NCBI GenBank assembly: GCA_943330915.2
Contig: CALQJO020000012.1
Location: 1-55,715 of the forward strand
Origin: Rhodoferax sp. OV413
Lineage (GTDB): Bacteria > Pseudomonadota > Gammaproteobacteria > Pseudomonadales > Pseudohongiellaceae
Length of the DNA: 55,715 nt
Direction of reading: 5' to 3'
Shown: positions 8,705-18,451 of the stretch, piece after piece
Numbering within the stretch: position 1 is the stretch's first letter
Layout: each line of letters starts with the position of its first letter
Program-made: the position numbers and the translations under genes
The notes under the pieces: generated by a model
Told to the model about the DNA's origin: nothing
Databases searched by the model: none
What the model saw: only the letters and a program-made list of their open reading frames with translations

Positions 8705-9587
8705 TGTCTCTGACCAGACGATTACCCCAACCAAGTTTACTGCGGCAAACCTCGTAATAGTTGTAGTCCAACGGATGGATGAGTCGCAGAGGTTCCTGCT
8801 TCCTCTGAATGATGATGCTGTCTCCCGGTTCCGTGTAGAAACGTACCTGCCCATCGCAACTGACCAGTGGCGAGTACGCCCTTTGTTTAACCACATGCAA
8901 GCGGATCACACTGCCTGCGTCGACCACCACTGGCCGGCTGCTCAAGGTATGTGGGTACATCGGTACCAGCACCAGGGCGTTCAGTCCGGGGTGCATGATC
9001 GGGCCGCCGGCTGACATAGAGTACGCAGTAGAACCGGTCGGCGTGGCAACAATCAGACCGTCAGACTGCTGGGAATTGACAAACTGGTCATTGATGAACA
9101 TTTCGAACTCTATCATCTGCGCGGCTGTGCCCGGGTGCAGCACAACGTCATTCAGCGCGGTCCCGCCCGGCAGCATCTCCTTGTTGCGCAGCACGGTAAA
9201 CTCCAGCATGTATCGGGCCTCTTCCCGATAGGCCCCATCAAGTACCTCAGCCAATGAAGTCTCAATGTCATCCGGCAGAATATCTGTCAGAAAACCAAGC
9301 CGACCCCGGTTTACACCCAAGACAGGAACCTTATGGTCAACCAGGGCGCGCGCAGCGTTCAACATACTGCCATCGCCGCCCACAACAATCACCAGATCGC
9401 ACTTTGCGCCCAATTCGTGCCTGTCAAAAACCGCAAAACTGTGCCCTGGCACCAGGCCGCCTGTTTCTTTTTCCAGCACAATACAGACGTCACGCGATTG
9501 TAAAAAGCGGATCAGTCGCTGCAACGTTTCAACAACGCCGCCGTGACCGGATCGCCCCACCAGACCTATCTGTTTAAACTTAGTCAT
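8697..9587 (-). CDS. nadK: NAD kinase
   Basis: A 296-residue ATP-NAD kinase that makes NADP+ from NAD+ in the cytosol. Hallmarks: VVVGGDGSMLNAAR (GGDG catalytic motif), LGVNRGRLGFLTD, TALNDVVLHPG, TPTGSTAYSMSAGGPI, and SSRPVVVDAGS. The start MTKFKQIGLVG aligns with the E. coli N-terminus (FKCIGIVG); another ATG 15 bases upstream is possible. It is the first gene of a minus-strand run with the rhomboid and yeaC-like genes, all overlapping. Identification is secure. Confidence 0.95.
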   Translation of the reverse strand: MTKFKQIGLVGRSGHGGVVETLQRLIRFLQSRDVCIVLEKETGGLVPGHSFAVFDRHELGAKCDLVIVVGGDGSMLNAARALVDHKVPVLGVNRGRLGFLTDILPDDIETSLAEVLDGAYREEARYMLEFTVLRNKEMLPGGTALNDVVLHPGTAAQMIEFEMFINDQFVNSQQSDGLIVATPTGSTAYSMSAGGPIMHPGLNALVLVPMYPHTLSSRPVVVDAGSVIRLHVVKQRAYSPLVSCDGQVRFYTEPGDSIIIQRKQEPLRLIHPLDYNYYEVCRSKLGWGNRLVRDNG

Positions 9588-9732
9588 GCCTAAATATCCC
9601 ATGCTCGGGTTTTATTGCCAGACAGATCGCTGCGATGGCAGCGCTCAGTGCGGGCGAGTATACCACGCTGGTTTGTGGTTCCACTGTCTGTCAGGGTGCT
9701 GACACGAAGCCGACAACAACGGGTTCGGTGGT

Positions 9733-11872
9733 CTAAACAAGTTCACCAGAATCAGGTAACTGATAATCCAGATATAACAGCAGTGGATGCCCCTGAATAA
9801 TCGGGAGTGGCTGAACATCCGTCAGAATTCGCAAGTATTCAATTGACTTGAGCAGGCTATCGTTACTGAACACTTTTAAATCATCCACCGTTCCATCCCA
9901 ATGAAACGTCTCTCCACGATCATTCAGTTGAATCATACCCAGGCAAGCCGCGCTCAGGTCAGCCAGCACGTGACACCGACCGGTTCTGCCTATCTGTGCC
10001 GGTTCAACATAGACTCAGCGTTGATATCCAATGATTGTCCGGCGCTGACACTCTGCGCAAAACTCAGGCTTTTATCTGTGGACACCAACCAAGCTATGCG
10101 CGCTGAACTAGCCTCACCACCAATTTTTCCGACTTTGCTCCCCGGCATCGATGGGACGCGCGTTGGCATATACGACGCTATCTGATATCCGACCAGATTC
10201 AGGGCTCTGACCGCATCTGCGCCAAAGGCCGCGTCAGTATTATTAACTCCACAAGGCAAACGTTCGCAGCGTACTGGCGGGTAAGAGAAACGCGCAACTC
10301 TGGCTGCATTTCCAAAACGCGAAGGAGTTGCCATAAATGTCACAAACTGCCCATCGACTCCGTAACCTGTTGCATAGGGCAATGTTCCTCCAGCACCGTT
10401 TTCCCGTTGCGAGTGAGCGAGGCCCAGATTGTGGCCAATTTCATGGGCCAATGCTGAACCCATCATGCAATTGATGGCGATCAGCGAATAGGCATTGTCA
10501 CTTTCTTTAGACGACAGCATATCGCCCATCGTCCGATAACCATCCAGATTGGTAAGCCCACACAAATCGGACTGCGCATCCAGATCTGCTCCGAACTGAC
10601 GCCTCAACGCTGGCACATCTATGAACGCAGGATATTTGCTGCTACTGAGTTCGTCCAGCAATGTGTAAATGTCGGCACTTGACGCCTGGTAATCCACACG
10701 CGCGTGATGCACGGGACGCAAAGTGATTGCCACACCACTGTCGCGGTAGATCTGATTTGTCAGGCTGATCAGCTGATTGATCCGGGTTGCCGTCGCTGCG
10801 CCGTATAGTGCCCCTGTGTCAGGTGTGAACAGAGCCATGACATCGATGACAATATTGCCCAGCCGATCTTGTGTTAATGCTGGCAGCAAGGATTGGTTAA
10901 AAAGACTAACACCTTGCGCATTGGTGTCGGTGGCAATGTTGTTGACCACATTCAGATATGCATCGTCTCGCTCGCTGCCCGACAAGACCGTGCCCCACAG
11001 GCGCATGGCTGCAGTTTTGGGAGGCATTCGAACGGTATGCTGATCGACCGGCTGCTGCCAGCAGCCAGTTGACCGGGCAATGTGCATCGAAGAATTGGTT
11101 GTCTGGGTAAGGTATTACTCTCTGACTTAATACAGGCCGGGGCACTCATCAGCTCCGTGTCTTCCAGTATAAAAAAAACATCTGCACTCAGACCTGAAAC
11201 CACCTGCGAGCCGATCAAAAGACTGACTGATCTCCAGCACAGAAGACGCCTCAACCCCCGAAAGATTGGACTCTAATACCTGCCGGACAGGGCTGTCAGA
11301 CTGACTGCCAGATGTTGACAGCCGCAACGGAGAAGGCACCAGATCAACTGCGTAACGTGACAAGCCATCGGGGGTCAGCACATCTGTCACTACAAAATCA
11401 TAAGGCAAATGAACAGCCGGTGTATTCGACTCAGTGACCTGGTGCAACTTGCCTGTTACACGTCCGTCAAGCCTTTGGCTCTCAAACGCGAACCGCATGT
11501 CGGCATACCGGATGTCTGCCAAATTGCTGTGTGCACCCTTAGTGACAACAATTGTCAGCAACTCCGAAGACAATTGCCGACCAGGGGCCTCTTCAGCATA
11601 CAGAACCCGATCACCGTTAATGTAGACGTCATCATGGGACACAATTGCCGTGAGATGAATCAGCCCATGTGGGCCAGGAAGAGCCAGAGAAAACTGATCA
11701 CCTGTGCGTCCCTGGTCAATCTGAACAAGCTCAAAGTCTACGGCTACACTGGTGACCTTTTGCTCAATAGCCGCAGAAATCAATCGATCTTCTGCCGCCA
11801 CGGCGGGACTCGGCATCAATGTCAAGCACGCTGCCATAAGCTGACCGCTGCCCTGTTTAAAAACAGTTGCAT
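9733..11872 (-). pseudogene. Secreted reprolysin-like zinc metalloprotease, broken by frameshifts
   Basis: One ancestral gene is read here only by switching frame at least three times. Segment 11837-about 11215 encodes an N-terminal region starting after a signal-like PSPAVAAEDR; about 11230-11120 continues in another frame (SADVFFILEDTELMSAP); 11087-9990 holds the catalytic domain with HEIGHNLGLAHS, a full HExxHxxGxxH zinc motif, and MATPSRFGNA as a likely Met-turn region; 10014-9733 continues as YVEPAQIGRTGRCHV and on to the end. A further shift near 11825 would join MQLFLNRAAVSLWQRA to the signal sequence. An eight-base homopolymer (11171-11178) lies at one junction. Neighbouring genes are all intact, so decay is likelier than general sequencing error, although errors cannot be excluded. 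The catalytic segment alone could still be made from its own start. Confidence 0.7.
9990..11087 (-). CDS. Catalytic-domain fragment of the metalloprotease locus
   Basis: The longest open piece of the frameshifted locus, up to 365 residues. It contains VIDVMALFTPDTGALYGAA, the usual lead-in of the reprolysin-like fold, then the zinc-binding motif HEIGHNLGLAHS, and a cysteine-bearing YPPVRCERLPCG near the C-terminus. In this frame there is no signal peptide, so if translated from the ATG at 11087 the product would stay in the cytosol and probably not be functional. The frame continues upstream of that ATG only to a stop near 11112. I list it separately because an automatic annotation would show it as a gene; my view is that it is part of the pseudogene. 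Confidence 0.5.
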   Translation of the reverse strand: MHIARSTGCWQQPVDQHTVRMPPKTAAMRLWGTVLSGSERDDAYLNVVNNIATDTNAQGVSLFNQSLLPALTQDRLGNIVIDVMALFTPDTGALYGAATATRINQLISLTNQIYRDSGVAITLRPVHHARVDYQASSADIYTLLDELSSSKYPAFIDVPALRRQFGADLDAQSDLCGLTNLDGYRTMGDMLSSKESDNAYSLIAINCMMGSALAHEIGHNLGLAHSQRENGAGGTLPYATGYGVDGQFVTFMATPSRFGNAARVARFSYPPVRCERLPCGVNNTDAAFGADAVRALNLVGYQIASYMPTRVPSMPGSKVGKIGGEASSARIAWLVSTDKSLSFAQSVSAGQSLDINAESMLNRHR

Positions 11873-11969
11873 ATTGCGCTCGCTACGCACCACATCGACA
11901 CAGGCCTATTCGTGAATGAAAAGGGAAGAAAAATCAGCACAAGCTAACGTGGGAATTTCTCCCACCTTG

Positions 11970-12899
11970 TCATGGCTGTTGTCGCCCTTGCAGCCCACCG
12001 GTATGAATCAACAGAATCGAGGTACCTTGCCGGTAAAGCCCCTGTTCCACGCGCTGATAGACGGCAAGTAACGCTTTTGCGGTGTAAACCGGATCAACAA
12101 CAATAGGATTTTTTGCCTCAAACTCAGAGATAAATTGTAATAAAGACGCCGGAAAACGCGCATACCCGCCGCAGTGGTATTCAGTCTCCAGAGTCCAGTA
12201 ATCTGCCAAGTGCTTTGGAGAAATCAGATCAAGCCAACCTTTGATTTCCCCGCGCAAAAAACCGGCACCTTTAAGGACGGCAATGCCACGCACATGTGGC
12301 GCATTAACCCAGTTGATCTCACTCAGTCCCGCTGTCAGACCTGCAAGTGTTGTACCCGTGCCACAAGCCAGCACAATTTCGTCAATAGCACTTCCACTAA
12401 GACTGCGTTGAATCACTGAGGCCAGCATTTTGCACCCTGTTACACCGGTCTGATTAGCGCCGCCTTCAGGGATCAGATAAAAATCTCCAAACCTGTGCTT
12501 CAAATTGTCAATGAATTCAGCCGTGTGCCGACGGCGATAATCCAGTCGACTGACGGGTAGAAGCGTCATGCCACACGACCGGGCAAAGTCAAGTGTTTGA
12601 GTCGGTCTCTCGCCATCATCACCGCGGATGACGCCAATAGTGCTAAACCCGAACCGACGTCCGGCCTCAGCCAGGGCATGGATATGATTTGACCAGGCCC
12701 CCCCAAAACTCAGCATCGTCTGATAACCAAGACTGCGAGCGAGCTCAATATTCGGGAATAACTTGAAGGGTTTGTTGCCGTTTAACAGAGGATCAGTGCG
12801 CTCAAGATGTAACATCTGCACATTGATTCCGTGTGCATCAAACATCGGATGAGTCAACTTTGAAATCGGAACCTGAATGGGTTGCTCAAGTACAGTCAT
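11970..12899 (-). CDS. PLP-dependent D-cysteine desulfhydrase / ACC deaminase family
   Basis: A 309-residue fold-type II PLP enzyme. The Schiff-base lysine lies in LNGNKPFKLFPN, followed by the family pattern SFGGAWSNHIHALA, EGGANQTGVTGC, and the phosphate-binding glycine run LACGTGTTLAGL. Members either split D-cysteine into pyruvate, ammonia and sulphide or deaminate 1-aminocyclopropane-1-carboxylate; sequence inspection cannot decide, but D-cysteine desulfhydrase activity is commoner in bacteria of this kind. It is a single gene upstream of the broken protease and downstream of a tRNA pair terminator, so it needs its own promoter. Confidence 0.85.
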   Translation of the reverse strand: MTVLEQPIQVPISKLTHPMFDAHGINVQMLHLERTDPLLNGNKPFKLFPNIELARSLGYQTMLSFGGAWSNHIHALAEAGRRFGFSTIGVIRGDDGERPTQTLDFARSCGMTLLPVSRLDYRRRHTAEFIDNLKHRFGDFYLIPEGGANQTGVTGCKMLASVIQRSLSGSAIDEIVLACGTGTTLAGLTAGLSEINWVNAPHVRGIAVLKGAGFLRGEIKGWLDLISPKHLADYWTLETEYHCGGYARFPASLLQFISEFEAKNPIVVDPVYTAKALLAVYQRVEQGLYRQGTSILLIHTGGLQGRQQP

Positions 12900-12934
12900 G
12901 GACCCGGCTTTGTATCAGGATATGTTTGAACAAA

Positions 12935-12965
12935 TAAAAAAGCCCTTGGCAAGCAAGGGCTTTTA
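12935..12965 (-). terminator. Intrinsic terminator of the tRNA-Val/tRNA-Asp unit
   Basis: On the minus strand AAAAGCCCTT, the loop GCTTGCC and AAGGGCTTTTTT form a 10-base stem followed by a T-run, 11 bases after the tRNA-Asp CCA end. It should end the tRNA transcript before the PLP enzyme gene. Confidence 0.85.
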
Positions 12966-12975
12966 CAACAAATAA

Positions 12976-13052
12976 TGGCGGACCGGACGGGGCTCGAACC
13001 CGCGACCTCCGGCGTGACAGGCCGGCATTCTAACCAACTGAACTACCGGTCC
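12976..13052 (-). tRNA. tRNA-Asp (GTC)
   Basis: A 77-base cloverleaf on the minus strand including an encoded CCA. Acceptor stem GGACCGG/CCGGTCC with discriminator G, D-arm TAGTTCAGTTGG, anticodon loop CTGTCAC (anticodon GTC) and T-arm with GGTTCGAGC. The first anticodon base G34 is a target for queuosine, which fits the queD gene a few hundred bases away. It is second in a two-tRNA transcript. Confidence 0.97.
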
Positions 13053-13110
13053 GCAGTACTTACGCAAGCTACACGATTTAAGGTGCTACCTGTCAGTGTC
13101 ACATTCTGAC

Positions 13111-13186
13111 TGGTGGGATGTGAGGGATTTGAACCCCCGACATTCGCCTTGTAAGGGCGACGCTCTACCAACTGAGCTAACATCCC
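13111..13186 (-). tRNA. tRNA-Val (TAC)
   Basis: A 76-base cloverleaf on the minus strand with encoded CCA. Acceptor GGGATGT/ACATCCC, discriminator A, D-arm TTAGCTCAGTTGGTAGAGC, anticodon loop CTTACAA (anticodon TAC) and T-arm GGTTCAAAT. It is the promoter-proximal tRNA of the pair, 58 bases before tRNA-Asp. Confidence 0.97.
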
Positions 13187-13205
13187 GCTGTGTTGAGTGG
13201 AGCGC

Positions 13206-13233
13206 ATTTTACCGACTTGAACTCGCATGTCAA
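13206..13233 (-). promoter_or_regulatory. Sigma-70 promoter of the tRNA-Val/tRNA-Asp unit
   Basis: On the minus strand a perfect -35 TTGACA (13233-13228), a 16-base spacer and -10 TAAAAT (13211-13206) are followed by the GC-rich discriminator GCGCTCC, typical of stringently controlled stable RNA promoters. The expected start is about 10-15 bases before the mature tRNA-Val. Confidence 0.8.
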
Positions 13234-13327
13234 ACATATTTTCATCTTTTCACCCGGCTGAAAATCTCTCTTTGCTGTACAAGCGCGAGGGGCATCGCTA
13301 GTATTGCAAGCGGTTTTCAGTAGCCAT

Positions 13328-13358
13328 CCGGTTGCTGAAAGTTTCTGAATTCAGCCGG
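13328..13358 (+). promoter_or_regulatory. Hairpin in the leader of queD
   Basis: GCTGAA (13334-13339) pairs with TTCAGC (13350-13355), and the flanking CCG and CGG can extend the stem past a small bulge. It ends about 10 bases before the queD ATG, where no clear Shine-Dalgarno sequence is seen. It does not match the preQ1 riboswitch consensus. Function unknown. Confidence 0.35.
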
Positions 13359-13368
13359 CAAACCATCT

Positions 13369-13734
13369 ATGGAAATTTATAAAGAATTCAATTTTGAAGC
13401 TGCACATCGATTGCCCAATGTACCGACGGGACACAAATGTGCACGATTGCATGGTCATTCTTTTCAGGTGCGTCTGGTTGTCAGCGGGCAGGTGGGTGAG
13501 CGCAGCGGCTGGGTGATGGATTTTGGTGAAATCAAAGCCGCTTTTAAACCAGTATGGGAACAACTGGATCATCACTATCTCAATGAGATACCCGGTTTGG
13601 AAAATCCTACCAGTGAAAATATTGCTGAATGGATCTGGCGGGCGCTTAAGGTTAATTTACCTGAACTGTGTCGAGTAGAAATACGAGAAACCTGCACCAG
13701 CGGCTGCATTTATTCCGGCCCATTGTCAGCCTGA
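13369..13734 (+). CDS. queD: 6-carboxy-5,6,7,8-tetrahydropterin synthase
   Basis: A 121-residue member of the QueD/PTPS family, making 6-carboxytetrahydropterin from dihydroneopterin triphosphate in the second step of queuosine precursor synthesis. Visible motifs: FEAAHRLP (first zinc histidine), [10 protein letters not shown] with the catalytic Cys and the HGH zinc pair, LDHHYLNE, and [12 protein letters not shown] before the C-terminal [10 protein letters not shown]. It lies apart from queE and queC, which are near 32-33 kb. Its last 9 bases overlap the end of the convergent oxidoreductase gene. There is no obvious ribosome-binding sequence but the start matches the family. Confidence 0.95.
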   Translation: MEIYKEFNFEAAHRLPNVPTGHKCARLHGHSFQVRLVVSGQVGERSGWVMDFGEIKAAFKPVWEQLDHHYLNEIPGLENPTSENIAEWIWRALKVNLPELCRVEIRETCTSGCIYSGPLSA

Positions 13735-14937
13735 AAGCCGATCAGCTTGAACCAGTTGATTAGCAAGTTCAGTTTTTATAGCCATAAAATCTTTTGGCCG
13801 GTTCACACAGTCTGCTGCGATAATTTTTCCTTCTTTGAAATAGCGCACAACAAATCCACTGCGATCGGCGGGATTAATTGAACCCTCGATTTCAGTGCGA
13901 TCAAAGTCCTGTGACAGCCCTGCTGACTGCAACTTTATATCGAACTGATCGGACCAGAACCACGGTACAGACTGGTATTTTTCAGTCAATGCAATCATGT
14001 TGACTGCCACTGCACGAGATTGGTCATTTGCATTTTGCACTGACTCCAATCGCACGCGGCGCTGGTACAACTGTGCCGGATGACTGCAACAATCGCCCGC
14101 AGCAAAGATATTTTTATCACTGGTTAATCCGTACTCGTCGACCTCAATACCATTATTGATAACCAGACCAGCATCTTTTGCCAACTGGATATTGGGCATT
14201 ACGCCCACACCAATAATGACCAACTGAGCAGGGAACACCGAACCGTCAGCACATCGGACCGAGTCAACACTGAGCTCGCCATTTATATTGGTGACATTTG
14301 CGCCACAGCGAATATTTACGCCATGCATTTTATGCAACTCACTGAAGTACCCCGAGACCTGTTCGCCTGTGACTCGTTGCAGCACACGCTCGGCGCGCTC
14401 AAGCACGGTGATATCAATATCCATTCCTCTGAGCACCGCTGCGGCTTCCAGTCCAATATAACCGGCACCTACAATAACGGCCTGTTTAACCTCGGACAAA
14501 TGCGCCCTGATTGCCAGCACGTCTTCGAGTGTTCGCAGATAAAAAACTCCCCGCAAACCCTGCCCCAGTGGCAAACGGATCGCATGAGCCCCGGTACACA
14601 ATGCGAGCCGGTCATAACGAATTCTCTCGCCATCGCTACATTCAACCTGCTGGCTATCACGCAACAGCGCTGTCACCTTGACGCCGAGTTTAAGTTCTAT
14701 CTGATTGCTTTCATATAAGGACGCGGGACGCAACTGTATTGATTCGGCATCTTTACTGCCAGACATCACCGCCTTTGAAAGAGGTGGCCGGTGATAGGGC
14801 AGAAAGTTCTCATCCCCAATCAACACGATCCGGCCCTGCCATCCACTTTTGCGCAAGTGCACTGCAAGTTGAGAACCGGCATGACTGGCACCTACTACGA
14901 CTGCTATGGGCAGTTCCTGCAAGGACAAATCAATCAT
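13726..14937 (-). CDS. NAD(P)H-dependent FAD oxidoreductase, ferredoxin/rubredoxin reductase type
   Basis: A 403-residue flavoprotein of the putidaredoxin-reductase/ferredoxin-NAD reductase family. FAD-binding [17 protein letters not shown] near residues 13-29, the characteristic [10 protein letters not shown] at about 48, NAD(P)-binding [18 protein letters not shown] near 150, and the second FAD motif [14 protein letters not shown]-like segment near 270. It would pass electrons from NAD(P)H to a small ferredoxin or rubredoxin, but no such partner is encoded nearby. The start is supported by GGAG about 7 bases upstream. It is 17 bases downstream of ung and overlaps queD tail to tail. Confidence 0.85.
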   Translation of the reverse strand: MIDLSLQELPIAVVVGASHAGSQLAVHLRKSGWQGRIVLIGDENFLPYHRPPLSKAVMSGSKDAESIQLRPASLYESNQIELKLGVKVTALLRDSQQVECSDGERIRYDRLALCTGAHAIRLPLGQGLRGVFYLRTLEDVLAIRAHLSEVKQAVIVGAGYIGLEAAAVLRGMDIDITVLERAERVLQRVTGEQVSGYFSELHKMHGVNIRCGANVTNINGELSVDSVRCADGSVFPAQLVIIGVGVMPNIQLAKDAGLVINNGIEVDEYGLTSDKNIFAAGDCCSHPAQLYQRRVRLESVQNANDQSRAVAVNMIALTEKYQSVPWFWSDQFDIKLQSAGLSQDFDRTEIEGSINPADRSGFVVRYFKEGKIIAADCVNRPKDFMAIKTELANQLVQADRLSG

Positions 14938-14954
14938 GCGCGTCTCCGTATTTA

Positions 14955-15650
14955 TCAGGGGGATGTAGAAGTTTCAGGCAACTGCCAATTTATAGGGCTT
15001 ATGCCATGCTCAGTCAGATATCGGTTGGCGCTGGAAAAATGTTTATTGCCAAAAAAACCTCTGTGAGCAGACAAAGGCGATGGATGAGGAGACTCCAGAA
15101 CCAGATGTCGATGACGGTCAATGATGGCACCTTTTTTCTGTGCATAACTGCCCCACAGCATAAACACCAGATGCTCACGCTGCTCGTTCAACAAACTCAC
15201 AATACGATCCGTAAACTGTTCCCAGCCTTTTCCCTGATGAGAGCCTGCTTGTGCATGCTCAACCGTGAGCACCGCATTAAGGAGCAATACGCCCTGCTGA
15301 GCCCACGCCAGTAAACAGCCATTCTTTGGCGAGACTATGCCAAGGTCCTTCTCAATTTCTTTAAAAATATTCTGCAGGGAGGGAGGTTTAGGCACACCGG
15401 CTGATACCGAAAAACATAAACCGTGTGCCTGGCCGGGACCGTGATACGGATCTTGCCCGAGGATAACAACTTTGACATTTTCAAAAGTAGTTAGATCCAG
15501 CGCATTAAAAATTTGTGCGCCTGGCGGGTAGATCATGCGGCCATCCTGCTTTTGTTTCAGCAAAAAGGCCCGCAGTTTTTTCATGTAGTCCTGTTCAAAC
15601 TCTGGCGACAATAACGCTTTCCAGGAGTCATGCAGACGCACATCGCGCAT
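14955..15650 (-). CDS. ung: Uracil-DNA glycosylase
   Basis: A 231-residue family 1 enzyme that removes uracil from DNA and starts base excision repair. The catalytic water-activating motif [13 protein letters not shown] (about residues 64-76) and the DNA-intercalation motif [13 protein letters not shown] (about residues 188-200) are complete. The ATG lies 2 bases past the lysS stop and its ribosome site GGGATTAA overlaps that stop, so ung is expected to be translated from the prfB-lysS transcript. Identification is secure. Confidence 0.96.
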   Translation of the reverse strand: MRDVRLHDSWKALLSPEFEQDYMKKLRAFLLKQKQDGRMIYPPGAQIFNALDLTTFENVKVVILGQDPYHGPGQAHGLCFSVSAGVPKPPSLQNIFKEIEKDLGIVSPKNGCLLAWAQQGVLLLNAVLTVEHAQAGSHQGKGWEQFTDRIVSLLNEQREHLVFMLWGSYAQKKGAIIDRHRHLVLESPHPSPLSAHRGFFGNKHFSSANRYLTEHGISPINWQLPETSTSP

Positions 15651-15652
15651 GT

Positions 15653-17185
15653 TTAATCCCGGGTGGGTCGCATGTGCGGGAACAACAGAACGTCCTTGAT
15701 CGAAGGTGCATCGGTAAACAGCATCACCAGACGATCAACACCGATACCCTCTCCTGCGGTGGGTGGCAAACCATATTCGAGCGCAGTGATGTAGTCTGCG
15801 TCAAAATGCATGGCCTCGTCGTCACCGGCGTCTTTTTGTGCAACCTGTTCATGAAAGCGCGCAGCCTGATCTTCAGCATCATTTAATTCTGAGAAACCGT
15901 TGGCCAATTCACGTCCGCCTATCATCAACTCAAAGCGGTCAGTCACATCAGGATTGCTGTCACTTCGCCGCGCCAGTGGCGAAATCTCCGTTGGATACTC
16001 AGTGATAAACGTTGGCTGCAGCAGATGATGCTCAACTGCCACGTCAAATATCTCCATGAGGATACGACCCAGTCCCCAGGAAGCTTCAACTTTAACGCCA
16101 TGTTTTCCAGCCAATTCAGCGGCTGCTTCACGTGTCTCTAATTGCTCAAGGGTGACACCAGGGCAATAACGCACAATCGAATCTCTCACACTCAGACGGG
16201 TAAACGGCTGCGCAAAATCGATTTCCAGGCCCTGATATACAATGATTGTTGTACCCAGTACTTCCATGGCGATCTGCCGAAACATGGCTTCAGTGAAGTC
16301 CATCAGATCATGATAATCTGCATACGCCTGATAGAACTCAACCATGGTGAATTCAGGATTGTGCCGCGTGGAGAGTCCTTCGTTACGAAAATTACGGTTA
16401 ATTTCGAATACTTTTTCAAATCCACCCACAACCAGACGCTTCAAATACAGCTCGGGTGCGATGCGCAGGTACATAGCCTGATCCAGCGCATTGTGATGCG
16501 TCACAAATGGCTTGGCACTCGCACCACCCGGGATCACATGCATCATGGGTGTTTCCACTTCCATAAAACCCTGGGCCTGAAAGTACTGACGCATACTGTT
16601 GACAATTTTTGAGCGCAGAATAAAGGTGCGACGTGACGCCTCATTGGCAATCAGATCAACATAACGCTGACGGTAACGCACTTCGGTATCAGACAAACCT
16701 TTCCACTTATCTGGCAGCGGGCGCAGCGCCTTGGTCAACAGACGCAAGGATTCCACATTCACGGTCAACTCGCCTTTTCCTGTGCGAAACACTTCGCCGT
16801 GAACACCGACGATATCACCCAAATCCAGCGACTTGATTTCGTCCATCACCTCGGCTGGCAGGGCTTTGTGATTGACGTACAGCTGCAAAGCCTCACTGCT
16901 GTCCTGAATCACCAGAAACGGGCCACGCTCACGAATCAGACGGCCGGCAACTTTGACCTTGCGAGCCAGCTTTTCCAGTTCTTCCCGGCTGGTATCAGCA
17001 TATTCGTTATGAACATCCTGAGCATGTGTATCTCTGCGAAAATCATTCGGAAATGCATTACGCTTCTGCTGAATGGCATGCAGTTTTTCCCGACGCTGGG
17101 CAATCAGTTTGTTCTCTTCGTGGGCTGACAGAGCGTGCTGATCTGCGCTGTGGGTGTTTGCCTGATCTGAAGTTGTCTGAGTCAT
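15653..17185 (-). CDS. lysS: Lysyl-tRNA synthetase, class II
   Basis: A 510-residue class IIb synthetase charging tRNA-Lys. An N-terminal OB-fold ([17 protein letters not shown]) is followed by class II motifs: motif 2 [20 protein letters not shown] and motif 3 [15 protein letters not shown] near the C-terminus. It starts 6 bases after prfB, the classical prfB-lysS pair. A tRNA-Lys(TTT) gene lies elsewhere in the window at 31.8 kb. Identification is secure. Confidence 0.97.
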   Translation of the reverse strand: MTQTTSDQANTHSADQHALSAHEENKLIAQRREKLHAIQQKRNAFPNDFRRDTHAQDVHNEYADTSREELEKLARKVKVAGRLIRERGPFLVIQDSSEALQLYVNHKALPAEVMDEIKSLDLGDIVGVHGEVFRTGKGELTVNVESLRLLTKALRPLPDKWKGLSDTEVRYRQRYVDLIANEASRRTFILRSKIVNSMRQYFQAQGFMEVETPMMHVIPGGASAKPFVTHHNALDQAMYLRIAPELYLKRLVVGGFEKVFEINRNFRNEGLSTRHNPEFTMVEFYQAYADYHDLMDFTEAMFRQIAMEVLGTTIIVYQGLEIDFAQPFTRLSVRDSIVRYCPGVTLEQLETREAAAELAGKHGVKVEASWGLGRILMEIFDVAVEHHLLQPTFITEYPTEISPLARRSDSNPDVTDRFELMIGGRELANGFSELNDAEDQAARFHEQVAQKDAGDDEAMHFDADYITALEYGLPPTAGEGIGVDRLVMLFTDAPSIKDVLLFPHMRPTRD

Positions 17186-17191
17186 CTGCGA

Positions 17192-18287
17192 TTACAATCC
17201 CATTTTTAGGCTGGCTTCAATAAATCGGTCAAGGTCCCCGTCTAACACAGAACCCGTGTTGGTATTCTCAACGTTGGTACGCAGGTCTTTGATGCGCGAC
17301 TGATCGAGCACATAGGAACGAATCTGGCTGCCCCAGCCGATATCGGACTTTTCAGCCTCAACCGCCTGCGCCTCCTGCCTGCGTTTAAACTCCTCAAGCT
17401 CGTATAGCTTGGCTTTTAACTGTTTGATGGCCTGATCTTTGTTTTTGTGTTGTGAACGCTGATTCTGACACTGCACCACAATGCCCGTTGGCAAGTGTGT
17501 CAGACGAATTGCCGAATCTGTTGTGTTTACGTGCTGACCGCCGGCGCCACTGGAGCGGAAGGTATCAACCCTGACCTGGGACATATCCAGATCAATCTCG
17601 ATATCGTCATCAATTTCCGGCGACACAAACACCGAGGAAAATGATGTGTGACGTCGGTTGCCAGAGTCAAACGGTGATTTCCTTACCAGCCTGTGCACAC
17701 CTGTCTCCGTGCGCAACCAGCCAAACGCATACTCTCCTGTAAACAAAATTGTGGTGTTTTTGATACCGGCCACATCGCCTGAGGTCACGTCCACGACTTC
17801 AACCTGAAAGCCTTTGGCTTCACCCCACCTTAGATACATACGCATCAGCATTTGCGCCCAATCCTGCGCTTCGGTACCACCAGAGCCTGCCTGAATATCC
17901 AGATAGGCACTGTTGGGATCCATTTTTCCGGAGAACATGCGGCGGAACTCAAGTTCTTTCAGTGCAGATTCCAAAGCATCAAGCTCGGTGCTGACTTCAG
18001 CCAACAACTCTTCATCATCTTCATCCTGCGCCAATTGCAACAGATCGCGGCAATCATTTAATCCGCTATTCATGCGCTCAATGGTTTTAACAACACGTTC
18101 AAGGTTGACACGCTCGCGACCCAACTCCTGCGCAACCTCTGGTTTGTCCCATATTGCCGACTCGCCAAGCTCCATTTCTACTTCTGTCAGACGCTCCTTT
18201 TTGGTGTCGTAGTCAAAGATACCCCCTGAGCGTGTCTGTGCGCTCTGCGAAGTCTTTGATTTTCAGCAAGAAGGGATTGATTTCCAT
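17192..18287 (-). CDS. prfB: Peptide chain release factor 2 with programmed +1 frameshift
   Basis: RF2 recognises UGA and UAA stops. Frame one starts with ATG at 18287 ([17 protein letters not shown]...) and meets UGA at 18215-18213 as codon 25. The shift site is canonical: AGGGGG, then TAT CTT TGA C, with the CTT slippery codon at 18218-18216 and the internal Shine-Dalgarno directly upstream. Skipping T18215 continues as [13 protein letters not shown] into the 17192 frame. The main part holds the GGQ motif ([18 protein letters not shown]). The anticodon-like SPF appears in RKSPFDSGN. The start has AGGAAC about 6 bases upstream. RF2 autoregulates its own shift: low RF2 favours shifting. The gene must be written as a joined CDS. 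Confidence 0.97.
18212..18230 (-). promoter_or_regulatory. prfB programmed frameshift signal
   Basis: On the minus strand AGGGGGTATCTTTGAC matches the conserved RF2 recoding signal: the internal Shine-Dalgarno AGGGGG, the slippery CTT and an in-frame TGA followed by C. It is the autoregulatory element of prfB. Confidence 0.97.
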
Positions 18288-18451
18288 GGAAGTTCCTGAA
18301 AGATGGCGTCACCAGAAATTTAAGTCGCGCATTTTACACCAGCACGCCATTGTTTTCACAGGCAAAATGTCGGGACGTTACAGGCAGCTGAATGGGTTAC
18401 AATTCCACCGCTGACCAGAATGGTCCCCACAAGCCTCTTTCGCCTCTGAAC

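Noticed and set aside
13324-13368. preQ1 riboswitch before queD
   Set aside because: A hairpin is present but the A-rich tail and conserved bases of preQ1-I or preQ1-II are not seen.
16142-16612. 156-codon plus-strand frame inside lysS
   Set aside because: Antisense shadow of a conserved synthetase.
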